Below, piece after piece: positions 34,301 through 43,208 of a stretch of DNA of 64,000 nucleotides. The translations under genes and the position numbers were made by a program. The notes under the pieces are model-generated. The model saw nothing but the letters and a program-made list of their open reading frames with translations, did no database searches and was not told the DNA's origin. The first letter of the stretch is position 1, and each line of letters begins with the position of its first letter. Origin of the DNA: an uncultured Clostridia bacterium (GTDB lineage Bacteria > Bacillota > Clostridia > Christensenellales > CAG-314); contig CANQYT010000002.1 of the NCBI GenBank assembly GCA_947628135.1, positions 86,572 to 150,571 on the forward strand, written 5' to 3'.

Positions 34301-36142
34301 ACGGCTATCAGCGGTATCAAAAATATAGTCATCACAATGAAGACCAAGCCAAGCGGTAACGCGTTTACGTTGCTACTCGGCAACGAACTCAACGACAGCG
34401 GCGAAATCGAAAGCCCCAAATCGGTAACCGTTTCGTTTTCTTCCCAAACGTATACTTGGGAGGCGGGCGATGACGACTACTACACCTATTTCCGCCTTGA
34501 CTGCAAGTCAAGTTCAGCCATATACATAACAACCATTGAGATAGTACCGTTGGGCAATCACCTGTGGAACGACGGCAAGGTCACAGAAGATGGCAGTTGC
34601 GCCGACGGAACGCCCAAGATCACTCACTACGAGTGTCTGCGTTGCGGCGAGACCAAGGACGTTGAGGAAAAGGTGGAACACGTATTCGAAGGTCAACCTT
34701 TTGAGTACGACGGAGCAAACGGTCACCACCAAAAGTGCGCCAACTGCGAGACGTACAACGAGTCCGTACCTTGCACCGACACGCTCGAATGGGAGACGGA
34801 CAAAGACAACCACAGGCAGTACTGCACCGCATGTCAACACGACTACGTCGCACAGACGGGACACACCTTCTCGTACGAGGAAAGCAGCGACTCTCAACAC
34901 AGAAAGTACTGCGAAGAATGCGGTTGGGAAACATTGGAAGCCCACTCTCCCGCGGAAGGTCCTTGCGACCACTGTTCTCACGGGCACACCGACAACTTCT
35001 TCGTTGACGGAAAGGGCTATGCAAGTTTGAGTGACGCGGTTGCGCAACTTGCTTCCGCCTCCGACAAGACGATAAGTATCAAACAAAACGTCACCGATGA
35101 CGGCGGCTTGACGATAAGCGAAGACTTCACTCTCGATCTCGGCAGCGCAACGCTCACTCTCAAAGCGGGCTTGACGTTTACGGGAACGGTGACCATCAGG
35201 AACGGCGCTATCGCGGGCGAGGGAATGGAGTACCTCATCACGCTTGCCGACGCTGCCGGATCGCTCACTCTTCAAAACGTAACTATCAACGGCGAGACCG
35301 CAACGCAAGCGGCGGTGCGCGTCACAAACGGCACGTTGACATTGGACGCCGCAACGCTCATCGGCGGCACGCGCGCGTTGGAACTTTCCTACGATAAATC
35401 TGACGAAAAGATTGTCGTCACGGTAAAAGACAGCAGCAAGTTCCACAAAGCAGTCGGCGACGGCACGAATACCGGCTTGATAGAATTTGTAATCGACGGC
35501 TCGCTCTCCGCGGGAGACCTGCATATCAAAGTGACATTCGAAGCCGCGCAAACGCAGTACCCCTCGTTGAAGATTACGAGCAGCGGCATCACCTGCGAGG
35601 ACCTGAGTGAAGTGACCTTTGCCGAAAAGCAAATAAGTCATACTTATTCGGAGGGAAATTGCTCGATTTGCGGCGCGGAACAACCTGCGTCAAAGTGGAC
35701 GTTAGTCACAGATGAGTCTATGCTTTCCGTTGGTGACAAAATAGTCATCGCTATCAACGACAAAAATAATGCCGTAGCGACTACAATCAACAAAGATTAC
35801 CTTGGTATAGATACAACGTGCGAATTTAGCGCGGATAAAAAAACTATTACCTCGTTACCCGAGAGCGCTGTAATCTTCGTTTTGGGTAAAACAGATGGTG
35901 GTTATTGGACGTTGACTTACAAGGACACCGATTCCGACAAATTGCTTGGTGCAACCGCAGTGAAAAAGGTTGCCTGGGATAAAGGAACTACTACTTGGAC
36001 AATAAGCGTAACCGCAGAAGGCAAGGCATCTATTACAAATACCACTGCTTCGTACGGTACAATTTATTACAATTCGGGAAGTCCGCGTTTCACCACATAC
36101 ACATCTACGCAGGTGTTACCGCAAATATACGTCCTTAAATAG
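31361..36142 (+). CDS. Giant surface lipoprotein with CxxCG/GH repeats (1593 residues)
   Basis: An N-terminal lipoprotein signal (FAAC lipobox) is followed by many copies of a roughly 45-75 residue module with the pattern ATC-x-G...C-x-x-C-G...L/AxGH-x-W/Y. The pairs of CxxC suggest metal-bound or disulphide-stabilised small domains. Interspersed are beta-helix-like stretches (about 620-720 and 1212-1420), a beta-sandwich domain at about 913-1070 and a C-terminal beta domain from about residue 1445 ending in SPRFTTYTS. Such proteins are common in gut Clostridia but their function is unknown; adhesion or polysaccharide binding is a guess. Ribosome site AAGGAG. Expression appears gated by an attenuator. 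The ORF is continuous, with no frameshift. Confidence 0.85.
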   Translation: MKKKILIVLAILLVAAMTAAFAACTPNDDQDLCANGHSWDDGTPKTPATCESAGETVYRCKMCGETETRPEPAKLGHDYALQNWTWDEYDSATAHFTCTRGDLTATQDVTDDDLQAAVQPDGSTVYTASVTGPDGETYTDTRTKQSAAHEHTKGTEHPEVPATCTNVGTHQYWDCEADDGVKLNAAGEEVTDTQLTIPALGHTYEVNGPLTWKDTATYLNAELHLVCNVCAEGVEGHTLDVELKSEQSSTSATTCGAMGSITFTVSVEYEDNAAAIAAAVSAPSKLASNALEGVEELTYTKDNAQLGHQWKLAEEGAYDWTGTTKDGSSVAVKYVCERCSKEITLTFTDATSNSTPATCTAAEQIEYTLTKTAEEVRTAAEAAELQDVTIYDADTFEAITDQKHTVQGAPANGHTWQVTEVTWAQEYETEPHATVTVKCSVCETAYDGADTEVTFAESKQAPKCEEDGSVTYTVTVKIGEDELDFAAGVKSTSDPYTIPQTGHNFDKENWKSDETQHWYECQNDASHRDSVGTHQWIWENTGDGTHEKKCETCGYVDESDATCSPDAGETGHDPEHKLASGWYATGDEHWQICVHCGEEYGREAHNYNDYQSETCLDCGHTHMQVEINYNESDVHHVDSVVEAFAWIAQQAKETTYTVRLNHNRSGDSLTLPAGYTVVLDLESFTLEISGALTVTEGSLTVQAADGELTIGSVIYSGGTLVLPQGDYEIDLQNGLKCKDDGVHITIGGVVLDHNYGALTSEDDFNHSKTCSRCGDIVTTAHNYCAWTYDNDNHTRTCQDAECAHEQKVAHTYEQGSWSKVDETQHQHKCDVCDYVKKEDHSVDEWTEKTAENHSGTCSVCTETITEAHTFGDPERVDDYQHTKHCDVCQYDLPENHDWGEGDERHDCACGEKVCATDTITLDGKKSTATETHLFPSSPQQGYHSEQDRLIGGIMFDFQGFYYDNDNIQVRSNKDSALWNTTAISGIKNIVITMKTKPSGNAFTLLLGNELNDSGEIESPKSVTVSFSSQTYTWEAGDDDYYTYFRLDCKSSSAIYITTIEIVPLGNHLWNDGKVTEDGSCADGTPKITHYECLRCGETKDVEEKVEHVFEGQPFEYDGANGHHQKCANCETYNESVPCTDTLEWETDKDNHRQYCTACQHDYVAQTGHTFSYEESSDSQHRKYCEECGWETLEAHSPAEGPCDHCSHGHTDNFFVDGKGYASLSDAVAQLASASDKTISIKQNVTDDGGLTISEDFTLDLGSATLTLKAGLTFTGTVTIRNGAIAGEGMEYLITLADAAGSLTLQNVTINGETATQAAVRVTNGTLTLDAATLIGGTRALELSYDKSDEKIVVTVKDSSKFHKAVGDGTNTGLIEFVIDGSLSAGDLHIKVTFEAAQTQYPSLKITSSGITCEDLSEVTFAEKQISHTYSEGNCSICGAEQPASKWTLVTDESMLSVGDKIVIAINDKNNAVATTINKDYLGIDTTCEFSADKKTITSLPESAVIFVLGKTDGGYWTLTYKDTDSDKLLGATAVKKVAWDKGTTTWTISVTAEGKASITNTTASYGTIYYNSGSPRFTTYTSTQVLPQIYVLK

Positions 36143-36166
36143 CAAAAGAGTAAAATATAGTCCAAC

Positions 36167-36203
36167 AAAAAAGGGGCGGAGAAATTTCTCCGCCCCTTTT
36201 TTT
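36167..36203. terminator. Bidirectional terminator after the giant lipoprotein
   Basis: A perfect palindrome (36167-36184 with 36185-36202) with A- and T-rich ends. Confidence 0.88.
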
Positions 36204-36209
36204 GTGTGC

Positions 36210-36746
36210 TTATTCTACGACAATAACGATAGATGTAATTCGTGCTTGCGCACTATCGGTATTTGATAATGTTACGCTCATAACGTCTTTATCGGAAGCA
36301 GGCGTCCATTTGTGACTTGATTTGTCATAAGACCCGGAATCCGGTTCCATCGTTTTATCGTAACCAGAAGTAAATGAGAATGTAACGGATTTTATGTGTC
36401 TACTTCCCGCGTCAATAGTGACCTCGTTTCCGGAATAGAACGTCAGATAAGACGATTTATTTGCGTATGGTGTTCTAGTATATGTTCCTTTGCCAAACGT
36501 TAATGTCACCGATACGTTGTTACTCGTCAAAGTCATTTCGTCTTTATGTGAAGATTGCACATAGTTATAGGTCAAAGTGACGGGTTCTTTCTTCTTTTCA
36601 CCGCAAGCGCAATCGCCGCTGTCGAAATTGTGACCTTCGTGTACGGTCGTGCCGCAAATAGCGCACACTACGCTATGTGTTGAGCCGTTGTTGTCATTTG
36701 TGGGTATCGTTCCCTCCGAATAAGTATGACCTATTGCGGGCAGGCA
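36210..36746 (-). pseudogene. C-terminal remnant of another CxxCG-repeat surface protein
   Basis: The reverse strand encodes about 178 residues starting abruptly in a module (LPAIGHTYSEGT...CAICG...GHNF...CACG) and continuing into a beta-sandwich C-terminal domain (IKSVTFSFTSGYDK ... ITSIVIVV). It resembles the modules and the internal beta-sandwich domain of the neighbouring 1593-residue protein. There is no signal peptide, ribosome site or believable start: the frame runs straight into the plsX terminator. I read it as the surviving 3' end of a deleted gene. Confidence 0.72.
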
Positions 36747-36776
36747 AAAAAACGCTCTCCCCGTCAAGGGAGAGCG
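36746..36776 (-). terminator. Terminator of plsX
   Basis: Reverse-strand 9-bp stem (36768-36776 with 36753-36761) followed by seven T (36752-36746). The T tract coincides with the first bases of the lipoprotein remnant. Confidence 0.8.
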
Positions 36777-36782
36777 GTGTAT

Positions 36783-37787
36783 TCAGCCTCGAATTGCTTG
36801 CGCGATGGCTTGGGTAAGTCCGCCCGTTTCCATTCGGTACGCTTGTTCTATGCAGTGGAACACCGATTCGGCGTTGCTGCTGCCGTGACCTTTGACGACG
36901 GTTTTCGCCGCGCCCAGCAGTACCGCCCCGCCGTATTTGTTGTAGTCCATCAAATCTTTCACTTCGTAGAGTTTCTTTTTTACGAGCAGTGCGCCCATTT
37001 TTGAGGTAAAACTGCTCATCATAGCGCCTTTGAGCAACCGCATCAATTCCAGACACGCGCCCTCGGTGGATTTGAGCAGGACGTTGCCCGCAAAGCCGTC
37101 GCACACAACGAGGTCGAACTTGCCGCTAAGCAGGTCGCGGCTTTCCATATTGCCCACAAAGTTGATTTCCGGCTTGTCTTTCAGCAGTTGGTAAGTTTCC
37201 TTGCGCAGTGCGTCGCCCTTTTCTTCTTCCACGCCCACGTTGAGCAGAGCAACGCGCGGCCGGTTTACGCCGAACGCCTTGCTGAGGTACAAACTTCCCA
37301 TCACGGCAAATTGTTGCAGCCATTGCGGGTCGCAGTCCACGTTTGCGCCGCTGTCGCAGATGGCGACTATCCTGTCCTTGACGACGGTGGGCAGTATCGG
37401 GCAGAACGCCGGGCGCTTTACCCCTTTGATACGTCCCACTCGCATAACGGTGCCCGCAAGCAACGCCCCCGTCGAGCCTACCGTCACCAGCGCGCGCGCA
37501 TTTTCGTCGGCGTGGAGCAGTTCCAACGCCTTTGTCATACTGCTGTCCTTTTTGGTGCGGATAGCCTCCGTCGGCTTGTCGTTGCAGGAGATGACTTCGC
37601 TTGCGTGCAGAAGCGTAAGTCTGCTTGCGTCGTATTGAAGTTTGTCAAGTTGTTGCTTCATCTGCTCGCAGTCTCCCACGAGGGTGATTTGCAGGTCGGG
37701 CAGGGCGTTGAGCGCGCGTACCGTTCCCTCTACGTTTGCAAGGGGGCTGTTGTCGCCGCCCATTGCGTCCACTACGATGTTTATCAT
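36783..37787 (-). CDS. plsX: Phosphate acyltransferase PlsX
   Basis: A 334-residue enzyme that converts acyl-ACP to acyl-phosphate for phospholipid synthesis. Motifs are VVDAMGGDNSP at the N-terminus, TVGSTGALLAG, RPAFCPILPT, CDGFAGNVLLKSTEG and GGAVLLGA. Ribosome site AGAGGTGA precedes the ATG. Here it is monocistronic, without the fab genes or rpmF that often accompany it. Confidence 0.95.
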   Translation of the reverse strand: MINIVVDAMGGDNSPLANVEGTVRALNALPDLQITLVGDCEQMKQQLDKLQYDASRLTLLHASEVISCNDKPTEAIRTKKDSSMTKALELLHADENARALVTVGSTGALLAGTVMRVGRIKGVKRPAFCPILPTVVKDRIVAICDSGANVDCDPQWLQQFAVMGSLYLSKAFGVNRPRVALLNVGVEEEKGDALRKETYQLLKDKPEINFVGNMESRDLLSGKFDLVVCDGFAGNVLLKSTEGACLELMRLLKGAMMSSFTSKMGALLVKKKLYEVKDLMDYNKYGGAVLLGAAKTVVKGHGSSNAESVFHCIEQAYRMETGGLTQAIAQAIRG

Positions 37788-37886
37788 AAATTCACCTCTT
37801 GTAGTTTGCTTGCCGTTGTTGCGCGTAGGCGTTTCCCGCGGGGTTTTTACGCCCGTTTTTCGGGCAAAACGGCTTGTTACCTACCT

Positions 37887-37916
37887 ATTTTACCACGATT
37901 GCCGCCGCTAAGTCAA
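37887..37916 (-). promoter_or_regulatory. Promoter of plsX
   Basis: Reverse strand TTGACT (37911-37916), 18-bp spacer, TAAAAT (37887-37892). Confidence 0.6.
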
Positions 37917-37966
37917 TATTTGCGGCGCAATGTGTTACGCAATTGATTGTCATTTGCAAATTACCG

Positions 37967-37995
37967 TTGACTTTTTGTAAACAAGATGATACAAT
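37967..37995 (+). promoter_or_regulatory. Promoter of the GNAT-like gene
   Basis: TTGACT (37967-37972), 17-bp spacer, TACAAT (37990-37995); divergent from the plsX promoter. Confidence 0.65.
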
Positions 37996-38049
37996 AAAAA
38001 ACGTTCAAACGGACTTTTTCCCTGTACAAATTTTTATCAGAGGCTAACA

Positions 38050-39207
38050 ATGGTAGAGATAAAAGAGGTTTCCACGCGCAAACAGCGCAAGCAATTTGTT
38101 GAATTTCCCCTTCGGCTGTACAAAGATAACGAATGGTTCGTTCCGCCACTCTACGGCGACGAGATGAACGTTTTCAAACCCAACTACGTCTACTACGAGC
38201 AGGCGGAGGCGGTGTACTACCTCGCTTACCGCGACGGCGAAGTGGTGGGACGTATTTCCGGTATCTTGCAGCGCGCCGCCAACGCCAAGTGGAATCAGAA
38301 GCAGGTGCGCTTCACCCGATTCGACTCCATTGACGACAACGAAGTGGCTTCGGCGCTGCTCAACGCCGTTGAGGAGTGGGGCAGACAAAAGGGTATGGAG
38401 GAAATAGTCGGTCCGCTCGGCTTTTCCGATATGGAACGCGAAGGTCTGCTGATAGAGGGTTTCGACCAACTGTGCACCTTCGAAGAGCAGTACAACTACC
38501 CCTACTATCAACAACTTATAGAAAACTGCGGCTACGGCAAGGACGTGGATTGGTTGGAACATCAACTTCGCGCGCCCAAAGAGGGCTTCGACCCCAAGTA
38601 CCGCAAGATAAGCGAACTTATGCTCAAAAAGTATCGTTTGAGTTTCGGCGAGGCGCGCAGTACCCGTCAGTTCATAAACAAGTACGCCGACGACATTTTC
38701 AAGATTTGGGACGAAACGTACGACCAGATATACGGCACAGTGCCCGTCACGGAAAATCTGAAAAAATCTCTCGTGGCGCAGTTCAAGTTGCTCATCAACA
38801 AAAAGTACATACGCGTCCTCTTCGACGAGAGCGGCAAAGTGGTGGCGTTCGGACTGCTGTTCCCCAACATCTCCGACGCGGTGCGCCCCAGCGGCGGCAG
38901 GCTGACTTTGCCCTGCCTCATACGTTTGCTCCGCTCCATTCGTCACCCCAAGGTGCTTGACCTCGGCGTGATAGGCGTTGCCGACGAGTACAAAAATCAC
39001 GGTTTGTCCGCGGCTATGCTGGTGTCCCTCGGAGACGCTTTGCAAGGTGACGTGGAACACGCCGAAACCAACCTCAATCTGGAATACAACATTCCCATAC
39101 AGAACGCGTGGAAGTACTTCGACGCCATTCAGAACAAGCGCCGCCGTTGCTTCATCAAGCGGCTCGTGCCGCCTACCACCGCAACCACCGCGGCGGAAAA
39201 CGAGTAG
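38050..39207 (+). CDS. YghO-type GNAT-like acyltransferase
   Basis: A 385-residue protein of the YghO family. It has the N-terminal FVEFPLRLYKDNEWFVPPL, the middle GPLGFSDMEREGLLIEGFD followed by NYPYY, and a C-terminal acetyltransferase-like fold with LGVIGVADEYKNHGLSAAML and NLEYNIPIQNAWKYF. The substrate is unknown. A terminator follows directly. Confidence 0.8.
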   Translation: MVEIKEVSTRKQRKQFVEFPLRLYKDNEWFVPPLYGDEMNVFKPNYVYYEQAEAVYYLAYRDGEVVGRISGILQRAANAKWNQKQVRFTRFDSIDDNEVASALLNAVEEWGRQKGMEEIVGPLGFSDMEREGLLIEGFDQLCTFEEQYNYPYYQQLIENCGYGKDVDWLEHQLRAPKEGFDPKYRKISELMLKKYRLSFGEARSTRQFINKYADDIFKIWDETYDQIYGTVPVTENLKKSLVAQFKLLINKKYIRVLFDESGKVVAFGLLFPNISDAVRPSGGRLTLPCLIRLLRSIRHPKVLDLGVIGVADEYKNHGLSAAMLVSLGDALQGDVEHAETNLNLEYNIPIQNAWKYFDAIQNKRRRCFIKRLVPPTTATTAAENE

Positions 39208-39224
39208 TCGTATCACGGTTTTTG

Positions 39225-39254
39225 TCCCGATCCTATGCGATCGGGATTTTTTTT
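39225..39254 (+). terminator. Intrinsic terminator after the GNAT-like gene
   Basis: An 8-bp stem (39225-39232 with 39239-39246) and eight T. Confidence 0.88.
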
Positions 39255-39276
39255 AGGCGCTTTTTTTCGATAATCG

Positions 39277-39305
39277 TTGACAAAGTATTCTTTTTATTGT
39301 ATAAA
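39277..39305 (+). promoter_or_regulatory. Promoter of the CxxC/LRR lipoprotein gene
   Basis: TTGACA (39277-39282), 17-bp spacer, TATAAA (39300-39305), about 90 bp before the ATG. No attenuator hairpin is present, unlike the gene at 31361. Confidence 0.65.
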
Positions 39306-39393
39306 TAGACGGGTATTACATTTTTTTTGCTCAGGCGCAGTATTTTGCGATGTGGGGAGGGGTTTTACCTAACAATTCCATTTTGGAGGAAGT

Positions 39394-42300
39394 ATGAAGA
39401 AGATTGCAATTTCGATTTTTATCGCGCTGTGCGTTATTTGCGTCGCGTTTGCGTTTGCGGCGTGCGACGAACAGCACGAGATGGGGCAATGGATAGAGGA
39501 AGTCGCTCCCACCTGCACGCAAAACGGCGTTGCGGGGCATTACAATTGCTCTCATTGCGGCAAGAATTTCGACCGTGACGGCAACGAGATAGCCGACGTT
39601 ACGCTGCCGGCGCTGGGGCACGACCTCGACGAGGAAGTGACCAAGCCCGCCACCTGCACCGAGAAGGGCACAAAGGTGGTTTCCTGCAAACGCGGCGACA
39701 TTGCCGAACACGAAGAAGAAATAGATATGATTCCCCACAGTTACGGCGAGTGGTTTGTCGCGCAAGGCGCTACCTGCACGGAAAAAGGCGTCAGCAAACG
39801 CGTCTGCGGCAGTTGCGGACTGGACGAGACGGAGGAAATAGACAAAATTGCTCACACCCCCGTGCTGTACACCGCGGGCAAAGAAGCCACCTGCACCGAA
39901 AGCGGCGTGACCGCCTGCTACAAATGCTCTATGTGCGACAAGTTCTCCGCGACGGAGGACGGCGATTTTACCGCCGACAGCAGCGAAGCGGTGCAGACGA
40001 CTATCCCCGCCGCAGGACACACCTTCGGCGATTGGAGTACGTTTGAGCCCGCACAGGACGGCGTTGCCGGCAGAGACATTCGCACCTGCAAAGTGTGCTC
40101 TCACAACGAATTCAGAGACGTGGGCGCGTTGGATCACGAATACGGACCGTGGGAGGACGACGGAAACGGTTACCATCACCGCACCTGCACCAAACACCCC
40201 GACGCAACGCAGACCGAGCCTTGCGTTTACGACCCCGCGGTTTACTATCCCGCAACCTGCACGGAGGGCGACTACTACGTATCCGTGTGCGGTATATGCA
40301 ACCATCGCGACGAGACCGAACACGGCTCGCCTTTGGGACACGCTTACGGCGCGTGGGAGTCGCTTATCGACCGCGATTCCGTCGACGACGATTTGACGGA
40401 GGGGCACGTTCACAAGCACACGCACGTTTGCACCCGTTGCAATGAGGAGTCCACACGCGTCACGGAAGAGTGCAATATGGGCGGCGCTCGCAGCGTTGAA
40501 GCCACCTGCACGACCCCCGCATATACGGAGACGAAATGCACCGATTGCGGCAGCATACACGAGGAAATTACCGCTCCCGCCAACGGACACGAAATTTCCT
40601 ACGATCACAAGTTCTACGGCAGTCTGCTCGACTGCGGTCACATAGCCACCTGCGCCAACTGCGACTACCGTCTGGAAGAAAAATGCAGATCCACCGTTGT
40701 GGTACACGAGGCTACCTGCACGTCCGACCGCTATTCCGAGTACACCTGTACGATTTGCCACCTGGGCAAGTCTATCCCCGAAGCCAATTCCGCGTTGGGA
40801 CACAATCTCACCGTCAGTTTCGTCGGCGATTTCAACAATCCTCAGCACAGAATAAAGTGTACCCGTCAGGGTTGCGACTACGACGAAACGGTCGCCTGCG
40901 ACATCACCTCCACGGAAAAATTGCCTACCTGCACGCAGGCCGGTTCGATTTCCAAGGCGTGCAGCGTTTGTCTGTACTCCGCAACGGAGGAGGGCAGTCA
41001 ATCGGTGGGGCACAAGTGGGGAAGTTATTTCCAAACCTCCGTCGACCACTACCGTATTTGCAGCGAATGTCACACAAGGGAGACGAACGCACACGATTTT
41101 CAAGTGACCAAGGAGACCCCCGCCGACTGCGAGAACCCTCTTACGTTGCAGGAAACTTGCAAAGACTGTCAGTACGTGCGCGAACGTCAAGACGGCGTTG
41201 CGCGGGGACATATCTGGGGACAGGTAAAGATATACGAGACAACTCACGAGGCGCAGTGCGCCACTTGCGGTGAGACCGCCTCCAAACAGCACGATTGGAG
41301 CGCGAGCAACCTCTGCTCCGTGTGCGGCTACGACGGATTGGATTACAAGTGCGACGGCGCGCACTGCACGGTAACGGGCGACAGCAGGGTTACCAAAGCC
41401 AAAAACATTGTGATAAACGAATATCACAAGGAATTGGACGGCGAAGGCGGCTATCAGACCACGCAGTACCGCGTTGAGGAAGTAAAGGATATGGTGTTCA
41501 ACGGACAATCGTCTATGGAATCGCTTGTTTTGCCTACCTCCGTCAAGACGTTGGGTAAATATGCGTTCTGCGCCTGCGTCAGGTTGGAAACGGTGGAATT
41601 TGTCGGCGACGAGCCTTGTCTCACCACAATAGGCGACTCCGCCTTCCAGAACTGCGGCGCGCTTACCGCTTTCGAGATCCACGACACGGTGACGACCATA
41701 GGACAATACGCCTTTGAGAACTGTACCGCCCTGTCTTCGCTGGAAATAGGCGACGGCGTGTACGACATCGGTTTCAAAGCGTTCTTCAACACCGCGTACG
41801 TAAACAACCAAGAGCATTGGGGCGGCGAAGATATTTTGTACATCGGCAACCACTTGATAAAGGTCCATCAGAAGCAAAACGCCGACGGCAGTTACACCAA
41901 CTCGCAAGTGGTGATAAAGCCCGGTACGGTGTCGATAGCGGTGGGCGCGTTTGCCGAGTGTCCCAACCTCGCTTCCGTAACAATGCCCTCCACGCTCAAA
42001 GTGGTGGACAGAGACGCATTCTACAACTGCAACGCAATAGAGACCGTCGTGTTTGAGGGAACGTTTGCGCAATGGATGGGAATAGTGTTCGAAAACGACT
42101 ATTCCAGCCCGCTGCACAACAGCAACGTGTTCTTCAACATCTCCGACGCAAAGGACAACATCGTCATTCCCGATCACGTAACGCGTATACCTGCGGGTAC
42201 GTTCCGCGGAACGTCGATACAAAGCGTAGTAATTCCCGCAAGCGTGACCTACATCGGCGAAGAAGCGTTTGAAAACTGCGCTCAGCTTCAAACCATCACC

Positions 42301-42732
42301 TTCCTCGGCGACAAGGTAAACTACATCGGCAAGGACGCGTTCAAAGGCTGCGGCTACTACGACAACGCGGGCAATTGGACGGACGGCGGCAAAACGCTGT
42401 ACGTAGGCGACGGCAAGTACCTTGTGGAAGCCAAGGACGACCTCAGCGGCAGTTACAGCGTTGCAAGCGGCACTTTGCTCATCGCCAACAACGCATTCGA
42501 CGGTTGCTCGCAATTGACCGCAGTGGTGATAAACGCCGACCTGCTCTACATCGGCGAATACGCCTTTGCCAATTGCGGCAGTATGACCTCTCTCACCTTC
42601 ACAAACAAAGATTACACTTGGTTTGCCACAGGCACGATAGGCAGAGTTACCAAAGTGGAAGTGGATATGTGGTACAGTTACGTACACAACTATCCTCTCG
42701 CTTGGCGCAGATATATGCCCGTACAAGCGTAA
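39394..42732 (+). CDS. Surface lipoprotein: CxxCG repeats plus BspA-like leucine-rich repeats (1112 residues)
   Basis: The signal peptide ends in a lipobox (FAAC). Residues about 30-640 contain a dozen or more CxxC modules of the ATCTExG...C-x-x-C...xGH type, as in the 1593-residue protein. From about residue 680 to the end there are LRR_5/BspA-type leucine-rich repeats with the recurring IGxxAFxNCxxLxxxxxxxxVxxI pattern. BspA-type repeats mediate adhesion in several gut and oral bacteria; that role is inferred here. Strong GGAGGA ribosome site. It is probably part of the same surface-protein family as its neighbours at 31361 and 36210. Confidence 0.87.
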   Translation: MKKIAISIFIALCVICVAFAFAACDEQHEMGQWIEEVAPTCTQNGVAGHYNCSHCGKNFDRDGNEIADVTLPALGHDLDEEVTKPATCTEKGTKVVSCKRGDIAEHEEEIDMIPHSYGEWFVAQGATCTEKGVSKRVCGSCGLDETEEIDKIAHTPVLYTAGKEATCTESGVTACYKCSMCDKFSATEDGDFTADSSEAVQTTIPAAGHTFGDWSTFEPAQDGVAGRDIRTCKVCSHNEFRDVGALDHEYGPWEDDGNGYHHRTCTKHPDATQTEPCVYDPAVYYPATCTEGDYYVSVCGICNHRDETEHGSPLGHAYGAWESLIDRDSVDDDLTEGHVHKHTHVCTRCNEESTRVTEECNMGGARSVEATCTTPAYTETKCTDCGSIHEEITAPANGHEISYDHKFYGSLLDCGHIATCANCDYRLEEKCRSTVVVHEATCTSDRYSEYTCTICHLGKSIPEANSALGHNLTVSFVGDFNNPQHRIKCTRQGCDYDETVACDITSTEKLPTCTQAGSISKACSVCLYSATEEGSQSVGHKWGSYFQTSVDHYRICSECHTRETNAHDFQVTKETPADCENPLTLQETCKDCQYVRERQDGVARGHIWGQVKIYETTHEAQCATCGETASKQHDWSASNLCSVCGYDGLDYKCDGAHCTVTGDSRVTKAKNIVINEYHKELDGEGGYQTTQYRVEEVKDMVFNGQSSMESLVLPTSVKTLGKYAFCACVRLETVEFVGDEPCLTTIGDSAFQNCGALTAFEIHDTVTTIGQYAFENCTALSSLEIGDGVYDIGFKAFFNTAYVNNQEHWGGEDILYIGNHLIKVHQKQNADGSYTNSQVVIKPGTVSIAVGAFAECPNLASVTMPSTLKVVDRDAFYNCNAIETVVFEGTFAQWMGIVFENDYSSPLHNSNVFFNISDAKDNIVIPDHVTRIPAGTFRGTSIQSVVIPASVTYIGEEAFENCAQLQTITFLGDKVNYIGKDAFKGCGYYDNAGNWTDGGKTLYVGDGKYLVEAKDDLSGSYSVASGTLLIANNAFDGCSQLTAVVINADLLYIGEYAFANCGSMTSLTFTNKDYTWFATGTIGRVTKVEVDMWYSYVHNYPLAWRRYMPVQA

Positions 42733-42745
42733 CGAACAAAGTAAT

Positions 42746-42775
42746 GGGGCGGGAAAATTTTTCCCGCCCCTTTTT
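42746..42775 (+). terminator. Terminator of the CxxC/LRR lipoprotein gene
   Basis: An 11-bp stem (42746-42756 with 42760-42770) and five T. Confidence 0.85.
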
Positions 42776-42820
42776 GTTTTCGTTGTTTTGCTGTCGTAAA
42801 GTTTTGTTTCGGCAATTTTT

Positions 42821-43195
42821 TCAGCCTATTGTGCCGCGAAGCAGCAAACTCACCGCAAAGCCGACGACTGCGCCCACCGCGGCGAATATCATTCGCCAAA
42901 AGAAGTTGTTTACCAACTCTCTGCGGCGTTGTATCATTTCCCGCTTAAACGCTTTTCCTTTCGGTTTCAGCGCGATAACGTTTACCGTTTCCCCCTTGCG
43001 GTCGGATTTGGTACACTCGAAGTATCCGTCGTATTCCAACTGTTTGAGTATCCCGTCCAACTTTACGTCGTCAAGTTTGAATTTCTCGGGAATGGATTGC
43101 AGTATAAAAGCGTTGGACAGTATGCACCCGTCGTTGTTGCGCTTGCAGGCGTCGTACACGCAGTGCATTACGGAAACTTCCTTTTTGTTGAGCAT
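42821..43195 (-). CDS. Small winged-helix-like protein with C-terminal membrane anchor (paralogue A)
   Basis: A 124-residue protein. The first 80 residues read as a small winged-helix/DprA-like domain (helices, then a beta wing ending in VNVIALKPKG), followed by a basic segment and one transmembrane helix (about 98-118). It is paralogous to the next gene upstream (43209-43574): both start ML-x-KK, have a middle ILxxLxxxxYxxxxxxDK pattern and end in a membrane helix. A tail-anchored DNA-binding or protein-binding role is possible but unproven. Confidence 0.65.
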   Translation of the reverse strand: MLNKKEVSVMHCVYDACKRNNDGCILSNAFILQSIPEKFKLDDVKLDGILKQLEYDGYFECTKSDRKGETVNVIALKPKGKAFKREMIQRRRELVNNFFWRMIFAAVGAVVGFAVSLLLRGTIG

Positions 43196-43208
43196 ATATT
43201 TTGCCCTC

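Noticed and set aside
39331..42726. A 1131-codon open frame on the reverse strand opposite the CxxC/LRR lipoprotein
   Set aside because: It is the mirror of a strongly biased gene. It has no ribosome site, no domain and an implausible composition, while the forward frame has a signal peptide and clear repeats.
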